The notes below the pieces were generated by a model, which saw nothing but the letters and a program-made list of their open reading frames with translations, had not been told where the DNA came from and did not search any database. Of a DNA stretch of 39,006 bases, positions 1 through 7,259 are shown piece by piece. Every line of letters starts with the position of its first letter. Position 1 is the stretch's first letter. The stretch comes from Candidatus Poseidonia sp. (lineage in GTDB: Archaea > Thermoplasmatota > Poseidoniia > Poseidoniales > Poseidoniaceae). The position numbers were made by a program, and so were the translations under genes. Location of the stretch: assembly GCA_022426155.1 (NCBI GenBank), contig JAKMEE010000027.1:1-39006 (forward strand), written 5' to 3'.

Positions 1-55
1 GTTTCTCTTTGCTTAATTAATATTCTATTCAACAACCGAAAATGGAGATTCGCAA

Positions 56-73
56 GGGTATATCTGAATACCC
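56..73. repeat. short inverted repeat upstream of first gene
   Basis: GGGTAT at 56-61 and ATACCC at 68-73 form a perfect 6-bp stem with a 6-nt loop. The stretch is AT-rich and contains tatat, so it may be promoter or operator sequence for the gene starting at 97, or the end of an upstream unit outside the window. There is no functional evidence beyond the symmetry. Confidence 0.25.
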
Positions 74-96
74 ATACGAATGCAATTGTTGTTTGA

Positions 97-1794
97 ATGG
101 GCTTTGCGTGGGTCATTCTAGACGCTACCGAGGGTGCTGACGGAGTAAACGGCACCGATGGTGCTGACGGCGTAGATGGAATTGAAAATTCACCTAATTC
201 TATGCTGACAAGTATTTCAGAACCTGTTGCATTAATGGAATGCACAGTCGGCGGTATCGTGATTCATTACGGTCTTGACAATGGTGATGGTGGAGGGATT
301 TCTCAAAATGGTATTCTTGAATCTGGTGAAATAGACACTACTACCACCCATTGTAGCAAAAACGGATTTGGAGTCTCACAGCTTACTGATTTTTGTAGAG
401 GGCCGGAGCCGGGTGCTGGAGTCCAGCCTGGACAACACATGAATATCCTAGTTGGCGATACAATCTACTTCAATAGCGGAGAATGTACTCCTGGCACAGA
501 TCTGTGGGCGTATAACATCTCTAATTCTTCGGCCTGGCAAGTGGCAGATATCGCTAATGGCAATGTCAGCTATCCTGGAGAATACATGAGTATCTTAGTC
601 GGCGATACAATCTATTTTAGTGACGATGACGGAATCACAGGCACAGAACTGTGGGCGCATGATACCTCCAATTCCTCAACTTGGCAAGTAGCAGATATCA
701 ATCTTGAAGAGGATTGTTACTCTGATGATGGTGATATAATTTGCACCGGCCTTTCCAGCAACCCTGGGGCTGTTTCAAATGGACAAAATGCTGGAGCGGG
801 TTCCACAATATTAGTCGGCGATACAATCTATTTTAGTGCCGATGACGGAATCACTGGCAGAGAACTGTGGGCACATGATACCACAAACTCCTCAACTTGG
901 CAAGTAGCAGATATCAACAATGGAGAATTGTCTGGTCAACCTGGAAGATACTTATTGATGCTAATCGACGATACAATCTACTTCGATGCATTTGACGGAA
1001 TTATCATGTCCACCACACTGTGGGCGCATGATACCTCCAACTCCTCAACCTGGATGGCAGCAGATACCCTTGCTACAGGTTGGACCATGGAAATATTAGT
1101 CGGCGACACAATCTACTACAGCGCTGCTAACCTCACCGATGGTTTTGAACTGTGGGCGTATGATACCTCTAATTCCTCGGCCTGGCAAGTGGCTGATATC
1201 AATCCTGATGGGGACAGCAACCCTGGCATGCTAGGTATGGAAATATTAGTCGGCGACACAATATACTTCACCGCTGATGACGGAATCACAGGCGACGAAC
1301 TGTGGGCACATGATACCTCCAACTCCTCAACTTGGCAAGTGGCTGATATCCGCCCTAATGGGGGCAGCACCCCTGGATCAGGCATGTCTATGTTAGTCGG
1401 TGATACAATCTACTTCAATGCGTGGGGTGCTGACAGTAGAGAACTATGGGCACATGATACTTCTAATTCCTTGACGTGGCAAGTGACTGATATCAATCCT
1501 GAGGGGCACAGCGATCCTGGCTCGTATAGTAAAGAAATAGTAGTTGGCGACACAATCTACTTCAGCGCTACTGATGGAATTGATGGATATGAATTATGGG
1601 CGCATGATACTTCTAACTCTTTGACTTGGCAAGTGACTGATATCAATCCTGAGGGGGGCAGCGATCCTGGAGTAGGCATGTCTATGTTAGTCGGTGATAC
1701 AATCTACTTCTTCGCTGCAGATGGATGGGGTGAATTCGATACTGGTTTTGAATTATGGGCGTTGGATACTGAACAAAACAGCGCCTATCAATGA
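97..1794 (+). CDS. ELWAHD-repeat surface-type protein, possibly 5'-truncated
   Basis: The product has 565 residues. A short collagen-like G-x-D stretch (about 13-30) is followed by a Cys-containing domain with the pattern GLDNGD..GG..NG.L..GEID (about 48-90). Nine copies of a roughly 45-60 residue unit follow, each starting near VGDTIYF and containing ELWAHDTSNSSTWQVADI, with a PG-containing linker. Such repeats are typical of secreted beta-propeller-like adhesins or surface proteins, so an extracellular role is inferred; no enzyme motif is visible. No signal peptide or lipobox is present, and a stop codon lies directly before the ATG, so the real N terminus may be lost or frameshifted. The ninth repeat breaks off shortly after its LWA core. 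After the TGA the same frame stays open for 33 more codons (to 1893). The region is visibly AT-richer than the core of the window. Confidence 0.7.
   Translation: MGFAWVILDATEGADGVNGTDGADGVDGIENSPNSMLTSISEPVALMECTVGGIVIHYGLDNGDGGGISQNGILESGEIDTTTTHCSKNGFGVSQLTDFCRGPEPGAGVQPGQHMNILVGDTIYFNSGECTPGTDLWAYNISNSSAWQVADIANGNVSYPGEYMSILVGDTIYFSDDDGITGTELWAHDTSNSSTWQVADINLEEDCYSDDGDIICTGLSSNPGAVSNGQNAGAGSTILVGDTIYFSADDGITGRELWAHDTTNSSTWQVADINNGELSGQPGRYLLMLIDDTIYFDAFDGIIMSTTLWAHDTSNSSTWMAADTLATGWTMEILVGDTIYYSAANLTDGFELWAYDTSNSSAWQVADINPDGDSNPGMLGMEILVGDTIYFTADDGITGDELWAHDTSNSSTWQVADIRPNGGSTPGSGMSMLVGDTIYFNAWGADSRELWAHDTSNSLTWQVTDINPEGHSDPGSYSKEIVVGDTIYFSATDGIDGYELWAHDTSNSLTWQVTDINPEGGSDPGVGMSMLVGDTIYFFAADGWGEFDTGFELWALDTEQNSAYQ
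433..1765 (+). repeat. nine tandem coding repeats (VGDTIYF...ELWAHDT...WQVADI)
   Basis: The nine repeat units also resemble each other strongly at DNA level: variants of gcgatacaatcta and of gatacctccaactcctcaac recur throughout. Unit length varies; the second unit carries an extra Cys-containing insert of about 25 residues (near 700-790). Close DNA identity between units allows copy-number change by recombination and can also cause assembly collapse. Confidence 0.8.
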
Positions 1795-1966
1795 CGTAGT
1801 TACCATCCAAAAGCAGTATGCTGGACTAATACTAGATGGCGTTCAGAAACCTGTGCAATAACATTGGACGCCTGCGACCCCACTCCCAGTTGAAAGGTGA
1901 GGGTTTAGTCCCAACAGCGAGATGAGAATCTGAAGTCATAAATATGTGGACAATAAATAGCAACAT
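1795..1966. other. intergenic region with in-frame remnant after the first stop
   Basis: The first 33 codons after the TGA (1795-1893) stay open in the frame of the preceding gene and encode a Trp- and Cys-containing tail ending at a second TGA. This could be a remnant of a longer C terminus or chance. The rest holds a TATA-like box and nothing else that I recognise. Confidence 0.4.
1937..1944 (+). promoter_or_regulatory. TATA-like box for the gene at 1967
   Basis: The sequence cataaata is centred 26.5 nt upstream of the GTG at 1967. This matches archaeal TATA-to-start-site spacing if the transcript begins at or next to the start codon (leaderless). It supports the GTG start. Confidence 0.5.
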
Positions 1967-2896
1967 GTGTCCAAGAATAACAAGCCGAAAATTTTAGCTT
2001 TCACAATTGTATTGATTTTTTTGTTGAGTTTAAATCCGCCATCAGATTCGCTATATGATGATGGCATAATCCTAAATTCAATTCCAGATGATGAAACAAG
2101 AAAAGGCGATATTCCCAATGGAGCATCCACTTACTGGATGACTCCCAATGGTTCTGTATCTCTAGAGCGCGGTCCATTTTCTGATTACAGTTCTCTGATT
2201 TTTGGCCTAGATCCTTATGCAGTAACAAGAGTTGCTTTCATCAATCTTGATGTTGGTGAGAATTATACAGTTGATTGGAAACATTACGCTTCAGCAGAAT
2301 TGATTGAAACAGGTAGTTTCAACATTACTGTAACTGATGATGTAAGAGAAAACAACACTCATTATTTCAATGTAAATATCTCTAATATCATCCAAGTACA
2401 TGCCGTTAATGTATCAATTTCTGATTCAAATGATACATTATTGGATTGGAATTGGGATGCAAATCTAATTTGGTATGATTGGGATTGGGTGGAAGAATCT
2501 ACTGACTGGAGCGACAGTGTAGATGTGAAAGCGAGTGATGGAGACGAAATCTCTGCAGACTTCAATTTCATAGATTTAAGGCCCGGCCAAGAGTATAATG
2601 TTAGTTGGAAAGTTTTCGATAATGGCGAAGATGATTACCCCATGATTATTGACAATGGACCTGAATTAGTGACTTCAGAAGATGGAACATTTGATGCCAC
2701 TGTATCTTTTGATTTTGTAGAAGGAACTGAACCATGTGTTGAATACACGATTGGAATTGATGACCACAGAGGTCAAACATTTAGAAAATGTATCAGTGTT
2801 AAAGAAGATGGTTCCTCGTTTATTCCATGGGCTTCTAGTACGCTGACTTTAGCCACCATCTTTGGAGCATTAGTTATATTCTCAAGAAAACATTAG
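1967..2896 (+). CDS. secreted, C-terminally anchored protein of unknown function
   Basis: The product has 309 residues, with a GTG start chosen because the signal peptide (about 8-24, after KNNKPK) follows directly and a TATA-like box sits 26.5 nt upstream. The ectodomain is acidic, rich in Asn/Asp/Trp and looks like two Ig/fibronectin-like beta-sandwiches (about 60-160 and 170-275; inference from alternating hydrophobics and phrases such as GQEYNVSWKV). There are several N-x-S/T sequons. The C terminus is a hydrophobic helix (about 284-305) ending in SRKH, like a membrane anchor or a sortase-type sorting tail. No enzyme motif is visible. AT-rich base use resembles the preceding gene and differs from most of the window, suggesting a variable or transferred patch. 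Confidence 0.75.
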   Translation: MSKNNKPKILAFTIVLIFLLSLNPPSDSLYDDGIILNSIPDDETRKGDIPNGASTYWMTPNGSVSLERGPFSDYSSLIFGLDPYAVTRVAFINLDVGENYTVDWKHYASAELIETGSFNITVTDDVRENNTHYFNVNISNIIQVHAVNVSISDSNDTLLDWNWDANLIWYDWDWVEESTDWSDSVDVKASDGDEISADFNFIDLRPGQEYNVSWKVFDNGEDDYPMIIDNGPELVTSEDGTFDATVSFDFVEGTEPCVEYTIGIDDHRGQTFRKCISVKEDGSSFIPWASSTLTLATIFGALVIFSRKH

Positions 2897-2907
2897 GATT
2901 GCTTAGC

Positions 2908-2936
2908 AAGATTCGTGGGTCTAGGCTGAGAATCTT
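2908..2936. terminator. candidate bidirectional terminator hairpin
   Basis: AAGATTC at 2908-2914 pairs with GAATCTT at 2930-2936 (7-bp stem, 15-nt loop). It lies between two convergent genes ending at 2896 and 2948. No long T-run follows, so termination activity is only inferred. Confidence 0.3.
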
Positions 2937-2947
2937 CAGAAAGAAAT

Positions 2948-3586
2948 TCATGGTTCGTCAATTGGTGGAAACACAACCATGTCATCCCCCTCAACCCATT
3001 GCTTGTACTTCTTCATACAACGCTTGAATACCTCGCTTTCCAAATGCACCGTGAGCCACTGGTGGACATCCTCCCACGGCTGAGCATCAAACCAAGCTCG
3101 GTCATGATTTGCAAATTGCCGAACGAATGGAAACAATGCATCATCCAATGCCGAAGCGAAGGCTGGACCTTCAGAGAGGCGTTGATTCAAATCCATGAGA
3201 TAGGCAGAAGCAGCAGTGCGATGAACAAGATGGTCCACGTTATCGTATCGGTTGGGATACTTGTATCGATCAAGATGCACTTTGAATTCTCCATCGTTTC
3301 GTTCAATCCAATGTGATTCTTCTTCATTCGGTGTCCAAGAGAGAATGTGCTGCATAATCTCGAGACTCTCCTCAATGACGGTACCGTCCTGGAGCAGCAG
3401 TACGGGCACGGTCCCCTTAGGTGAGATTTTCATCATTTGAGGCGGGCGGTCACGAAGTACCACTTCTCGGTGTTCGACATTGTAATCTTGACGAACCATC
3501 CCCATGCGTGCTCGCATGGCGTAGGGGCAGCGTCGAAAGGAGTAGAGAATTGGGAATACTTCACTCACGCTTTGACCTCCGCTCAC
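2948..3586 (-). CDS. glutathione S-transferase-like protein
   Basis: The product has 212 residues. The N-terminal thioredoxin-fold GST domain is recognisable: ILYSFRRCPYAMRARM near residues 13-28 carries a glutaredoxin-type CPYA, followed by the cis-Pro segment GTVPVLLL and the ESLEIM glutathione-site motif. The remaining part (about 85-210) is consistent with the all-helical GST C-terminal domain. The family conjugates or reduces substrates with glutathione or other thiols in the cytosol; which thiol serves here is unknown, since most archaea lack glutathione. The GTG start overlaps the stop of the upstream gmd gene by 4 nt (GTGA), so the two are translationally coupled. Length is normal for the family. 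Confidence 0.82.
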   Translation of the reverse strand: MSGGQSVSEVFPILYSFRRCPYAMRARMGMVRQDYNVEHREVVLRDRPPQMMKISPKGTVPVLLLQDGTVIEESLEIMQHILSWTPNEEESHWIERNDGEFKVHLDRYKYPNRYDNVDHLVHRTAASAYLMDLNQRLSEGPAFASALDDALFPFVRQFANHDRAWFDAQPWEDVHQWLTVHLESEVFKRCMKKYKQWVEGDDMVVFPPIDEP

Positions 3587-4647
3587 TCGGGCGGGGTCGG
3601 TGGAGTGTAGCCACCATCAATCGCTTCTTGGACAATGGTCATGTCTGCGTCAACCATCATTTGAACGAGTTCTTCAAACGAGGTATGAGGCACCCAATCA
3701 AGCTCTTTCTTTGCTAATGCAGGGTCGCCAATGAGCAAATCTACTTCCGCTGGACGGAAGAATTTCGGATTGGTACGAACTCGTACCGCTCCATGTTGAT
3801 CCGTGGCGATGGTGTCAACATCCTCTCCAGACCATGTCAAATTCATTCCGACATGGGAAAAGGCCAGGGTAATCATATCCCGAACGCTGTGAGTTCGTCC
3901 CGTGGCGACCACAAAGTCGCCAGGTGTTTCCTGCTGTAGCATGCGCCATTGCATTTCCACATAATCGCCTGCAAAGCCCCAATCTCGCTTGGCGTCAACG
4001 TTCCCAATCCACAGACATTCATCGAAACCTTTGGCAATTCGAGCAGCGGTCATGGTCACCTTTCGAGTGACGAATTCAAGGCCACGTCGAGGACTTTCGT
4101 GATTGAAGAGAATGCCCGTGCAAGCAAACATGTCATAGGATTCTCGGTAATTGCGAGTGATCTCAAAGGCGAACACCTTGGCACATCCATAGGGTGAGCG
4201 TGGATGGAAGGGAGTGTCTTCAGTTTGAGGAACATCGCGCACCTTCCCGTATTGTTCAGATGAACCTGCTTGATAGAATCGACAGTTCGGTGCGTGCTTT
4301 CGAATGGCTTCAAGGCAACGTAGAGCGCCTAACCCAGTGATATCAGCGGTCATCATTGGAGAACGCCAAGATTCGGGGACGAAGGACATGGCGCCGAGGT
4401 TGTAAAATTCATCCGGTTGGGTTTGAGCAACAGCGTTGTCAATCGAATTTTGGTCGGCGAGGTCACCGTTCAAAAGATGAAATTGTTCATTGGACATCAG
4501 GTGATTGATGAGGCTTCGACCAGACGTAGGTTGTGAAACTCTCCGAACCAGGCCGTGCACTGTGTAGCCCTTTTCGAGGAGCAATTCAGCCAAGTAGGAA
4601 CCGTCTTGGCCCGTCACGCCAGTAATCATGGCAACCTTTCCGCTCAT
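3583..4647 (-). CDS. gmd: GDP-mannose 4,6-dehydratase
   Basis: The product has 354 residues, normal for Gmd. It converts GDP-D-mannose to GDP-4-keto-6-deoxy-D-mannose, the precursor of GDP-fucose, GDP-rhamnose or GDP-perosamine, in the cytosol. It is an extended short-chain dehydrogenase: the NADP-binding motif TGVTGQDGSYLAE lies at 9-21, Ser129-Ser130-Glu131 in AGSSEQYG, and the catalytic Tyr153-x3-Lys157 in YGCAK. The signature FNHESPRRG is at 181-189 and the C-terminal region matches Gmd (RPAEVDLLIGD). No reductase or epimerase partner lies beside it, so the final deoxysugar is unknown. A TTCAAAAA element is centred 25.5 nt before the ATG. The GST-like gene overlaps its 3' end by 4 nt. Confidence 0.95.
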   Translation of the reverse strand: MSGKVAMITGVTGQDGSYLAELLLEKGYTVHGLVRRVSQPTSGRSLINHLMSNEQFHLLNGDLADQNSIDNAVAQTQPDEFYNLGAMSFVPESWRSPMMTADITGLGALRCLEAIRKHAPNCRFYQAGSSEQYGKVRDVPQTEDTPFHPRSPYGCAKVFAFEITRNYRESYDMFACTGILFNHESPRRGLEFVTRKVTMTAARIAKGFDECLWIGNVDAKRDWGFAGDYVEMQWRMLQQETPGDFVVATGRTHSVRDMITLAFSHVGMNLTWSGEDVDTIATDQHGAVRVRTNPKFFRPAEVDLLIGDPALAKKELDWVPHTSFEELVQMMVDADMTIVQEAIDGGYTPPTPPE

Positions 4648-4668
4648 GAGTCTCCGTGGTGTCTTCCC

Positions 4669-4676
4669 TTTTTGAA
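4669..4676 (-). promoter_or_regulatory. TATA-like element of gmd
   Basis: On the minus strand TTCAAAAA is centred 25.5 nt upstream of the gmd ATG (4647). It resembles the TTCAAAT elements placed identically before other genes in the window. Confidence 0.35.
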
Positions 4677-4763
4677 TCGGTCGCGTCCGTGAAGGAACGA
4701 AATTCCGACCTCAAGGGGCCACAGATGGGTGGACTTCAAGGGGAGTTGCTGCTTGTGGTGTTC

Positions 4764-6050
4764 ATGGATGATACAGGGCGGGCAGAGGGTTCCCCCTTGC
4801 GTGTACTCATCGTCCGAGGTTCTTTTGCCTCCCTCGGAGGTGCGGAACGGGAATTGCTGCAATTGATTCAGGCGGCTTCCAAGGGTTGGGAGGTTGGATT
4901 AGCAACTCTTGACCTTCCATCCGATGCCAGGGAATTATTAGGGTCTGCTTCAGTTTCAATACATCAACCCAACACGCCCATATCATGGCCAACGGGAGCG
5001 TTCGCAGAGGTTACTGCAAAGACCAGCCGCCTTACTCAAAAGATTTGGAAAGAAGTATCAATTCCATGGAAATCTTACGACGCTGTTCATCTATCGGTGT
5101 GCAAGGGAACGTTGGAACTACTTCCTTTCATACCTACAGGTCTCCCTGTTCACTATCATTGTCTCGAACCTCCCAGATGGTTGTATGAGGATGTCTTACA
5201 TCGTCGTCTGGATGGGACGCCAAAGCGACCACTCTGGCTTACAAGCGCTCTATTTTCTCGCCAACGAAAGCGAGATCAGAGATTTGTCAAGGCCTTGCTT
5301 GAACGGCCTCATTCCTCAATTTCTGGCAATTCCATGTGGATTCAAGAACGGTTGAATGCCGTTTACGGGTTGGCATCGGACCCAACGAAAACCAACGGCC
5401 AACCGCCCGATCGTGATGCTGAGGGTCGTCCGTTAGAAGCCACACATTTGATGCACGTCATCGACGCAGAAAAGTGGCCCATGAATGCTAGTTCCGAAGA
5501 ACCTGCAGCGCTGTCCTCGCTCCCCCCTCGTCCTTCAAAATACGTCGTCACAATCGGCAAAATCTCACATGTCAAAGGTACATGGGCCACACTTCATTCT
5601 CTTGCATCAACCGATTTGGGCCTGGTCCATGTTGGCGGAGGTTCCAGCAGTGATCAAGCCACCTTGATGGCCGAAGGCAAACGGTTGGGGGTGGAGGTCG
5701 TCTGCATGCCACGCCTGTCCCAAGTGGCACTCGTAGGATTGGTGAGAGAAGCTGTAGCCATGGTGAGTCATGCCTATGGAGAACCGTTTGGTTTGACTCC
5801 TATCGAGGCGATGGCGGTGGGTGTTCCAGCCCTTATGGTCGATGAAGGTGGATTTCACCACACCATGAGTCCAGTGATGTCTGGCCGCCTTCTTGCGCGG
5901 GACGATCTTTCGGCTTGGCATGAAGCATACGAAGAGGCTCAAAACCCAACCATTCGTGCGCAATGGTCCGAAAAAGGGCGCGAATATGTTGAGAAATATT
6001 TCACACTCCCCGTTCAATTGGAAGCACTTCAGTGTATGTTGGAATCTTGA
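4764..6050 (+). CDS. GT4-family glycosyltransferase
   Basis: The product has 428 residues from the ATG at 4764. Upstream in-frame ATGs at 4656 and 4725 are possible, but 4764 places the N-terminal Rossmann strand (LRVLIVRGSFASLGGAERE) near the N terminus as in GT-B enzymes and leaves room for the divergent gmd promoter. The C-terminal nucleotide-sugar domain begins near YVVTIGKISHVKGTW and contains the retaining-GT EX7E motif in EPFGLTPIEAMAVG. No signal peptide or membrane helix is seen, so it is cytosolic or peripheral. It probably transfers a sugar during lipid- or protein-linked glycan assembly. Proximity to gmd suggests a GDP-mannose-derived donor, but the donor and acceptor are not readable from sequence. 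Confidence 0.87.
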   Translation: MDDTGRAEGSPLRVLIVRGSFASLGGAERELLQLIQAASKGWEVGLATLDLPSDARELLGSASVSIHQPNTPISWPTGAFAEVTAKTSRLTQKIWKEVSIPWKSYDAVHLSVCKGTLELLPFIPTGLPVHYHCLEPPRWLYEDVLHRRLDGTPKRPLWLTSALFSRQRKRDQRFVKALLERPHSSISGNSMWIQERLNAVYGLASDPTKTNGQPPDRDAEGRPLEATHLMHVIDAEKWPMNASSEEPAALSSLPPRPSKYVVTIGKISHVKGTWATLHSLASTDLGLVHVGGGSSSDQATLMAEGKRLGVEVVCMPRLSQVALVGLVREAVAMVSHAYGEPFGLTPIEAMAVGVPALMVDEGGFHHTMSPVMSGRLLARDDLSAWHEAYEEAQNPTIRAQWSEKGREYVEKYFTLPVQLEALQCMLES

Positions 6051-6051
6051 G

Positions 6052-6059
6052 TTCAAATA
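6052..6059 (+). promoter_or_regulatory. TATA-like element of the E1/JAMM cassette
   Basis: TTCAAATA is centred 26.5 nt upstream of the ATG at 6082. The same element and spacing occur at 27451 and (minus strand) 27398, so it is a plausible core promoter and favours the 6082 start over 6067 or 6100. Confidence 0.4.
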
Positions 6060-6081
6060 CTGTTAGATGTTGACTCTTGTG

Positions 6082-6717
6082 ATGATTGAAAAGAAGCCGA
6101 TGAAAAAGCTACTCATTGTTGGTACTGGTGGTATCGGCACAAGCATGATTGACAACTTGATACCCGCCTTGCGCCGGGTTGGAGGTTCAGTCCAGATGAC
6201 CTTGATGGACGGAGACACCGTTGAAGCCTCAAATTTGGGACATCAACGCTTTGTTGAGGCCGATATCGGCCTGCACAAAGTGGATGTTTTAGCAGAGCGA
6301 TACCATGCACCTGAGAATGGTATTGAAGTCCTGGGTATTGCACAAAACATGCGTCAAGCCGAGCAATTGCAAGGCTACGATGCCATTGTGGTGTGCGTCG
6401 ATAGGCCAGAGCCTCGTCGTCTTGTGCATGAAACCAAATTCCCTTGGGCAGATTTGCGTTGTTCAGGCGATGGTTGGTTGGTCATGACCTCTCAATCCAA
6501 TCCGTTGCTGGTGAGCAGCATGACTCCCGACCATGAACCGAAGAGTTGCCAAGTTGAGGGTGCTCTGGATTCAGGTAACCTTGAATTTGGGTTTGCAGTT
6601 GCTGCAGCTCATGGAGCCCAATGGGTCTTCCAACTTCTTCGAGGACTTCCAAGTCCAACACAATCCATGGGCAGTCTCACTTACGGAGCCTTGAACTTTC
6701 CTGAGGTGAGTGCATGA
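6082..6717 (+). CDS. E1-like (ThiF/MoeB-fold) adenylating protein
   Basis: The product has 211 residues from ATG 6082 (alternatives 6067 and 6100). The family adenylates the C terminus of ubiquitin-like or sulfur-carrier proteins. Visible elements, from 6082: GTGGIG nucleotide loop (14-19), MDGDTVEASNLGHQRF (42-57) matching the family DxDxVxxSNLxRQ segment, Lys66, and an Asp107 to Arg112/Arg113 segment (VDRPEPRR) matching the D..xxR motif. A crossover-like region SCQVEGALDSGNLEFG lies at 155-170, followed by a family-like final helix WVFQLLRG. The usual RQ Arg is replaced by His (NLGHQ), the CxxC zinc pairs of MoeB/ThiF are absent, and the protein is 30-40 residues shorter. Cys127 and Cys156 are possible catalytic residues. 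Its stop overlaps the next start (ATGA). Conjugation activity is inference. Confidence 0.8.
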   Translation: MIEKKPMKKLLIVGTGGIGTSMIDNLIPALRRVGGSVQMTLMDGDTVEASNLGHQRFVEADIGLHKVDVLAERYHAPENGIEVLGIAQNMRQAEQLQGYDAIVVCVDRPEPRRLVHETKFPWADLRCSGDGWLVMTSQSNPLLVSSMTPDHEPKSCQVEGALDSGNLEFGFAVAAAHGAQWVFQLLRGLPSPTQSMGSLTYGALNFPEVSA

Positions 6718-7259
6718 TTGGCTTACCCGAAATGGAATCACTTGCATTTGATGTTGACGTCTGGACAGCAGCTTGTTTAGCCGCAGCGCAAGGCCAAGTT
6801 GACGATGCCTCATTGCTCTTGGTTCAGAAAGCATGCGCCGAAGAAGCCCGATGGGATGGCGTCTACATTCTTTCAGTTCTTGCAGGAGTTGAAACATCCG
6901 TTCTCATCGATGCTGACGACAAGGTTTTCATCGATTGGGGGACTGCAGGACAGGTGACACTTCAACCGCCTATTGGAGGACGTAGCCCGTTCAAGGTGTG
7001 GGTGCATACACATCCTCGTTTTGCATCCTACTGGAGTGTCACCGACAAGAACAGTCTCTCTCTTGGAGCCACCATTTTGGAGAAGGCCATCGTATTGGGT
7101 GAGCCAGGTCCAAAATTTAGTACCAATAGCAGTTATTCTGAGATGGAGGGGCCGTTCATCAACGACCAAGGCCCTCTTGCCCAATGGACAGAAGAAGAGC
7201 CAGTGGATTGGGATGTGTGGTATGACAACAACAACATCAAGATCGAGGTGAAAGCATGA
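6714..7259 (+). CDS. JAMM/MPN+ metallopeptidase-like protein
   Basis: The product has 181 residues. It carries a complete JAMM zinc signature: His98-x-His100-x7-Ser108-x2-Asp111 within VWVHTHPRFASYWSVTD. A Glu in the upstream strand region (Glu43/44 or Glu60) could be the catalytic general base. JAMM enzymes remove ubiquitin-like proteins from isopeptide bonds or process their C termini, in the cytosol. The N-terminal 40 residues are helical, and the C terminus is acidic and Trp-rich (about 158-175). The gene overlaps the E1-like gene upstream and the small gene downstream by 4 nt each (ATGA), so the three are co-translated. A role in removing or trimming whatever the E1-like protein activates is inference from this pairing, known from prokaryotic ubiquitin-like and sulfur-carrier operons. 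Confidence 0.8.
   Translation: MIGLPEMESLAFDVDVWTAACLAAAQGQVDDASLLLVQKACAEEARWDGVYILSVLAGVETSVLIDADDKVFIDWGTAGQVTLQPPIGGRSPFKVWVHTHPRFASYWSVTDKNSLSLGATILEKAIVLGEPGPKFSTNSSYSEMEGPFINDQGPLAQWTEEEPVDWDVWYDNNNIKIEVKA

Noticed and set aside
42-141. Short upstream frame starting at ATG 42
   Set aside because: It overlaps the first gene out of frame and encodes about 32 residues without a signal peptide or other support.
433-1765. CRISPR-like array from regular DNA repeats
   Set aside because: The repeats are long, variable, in frame and encode a consistent protein unit; there are no unique spacers.
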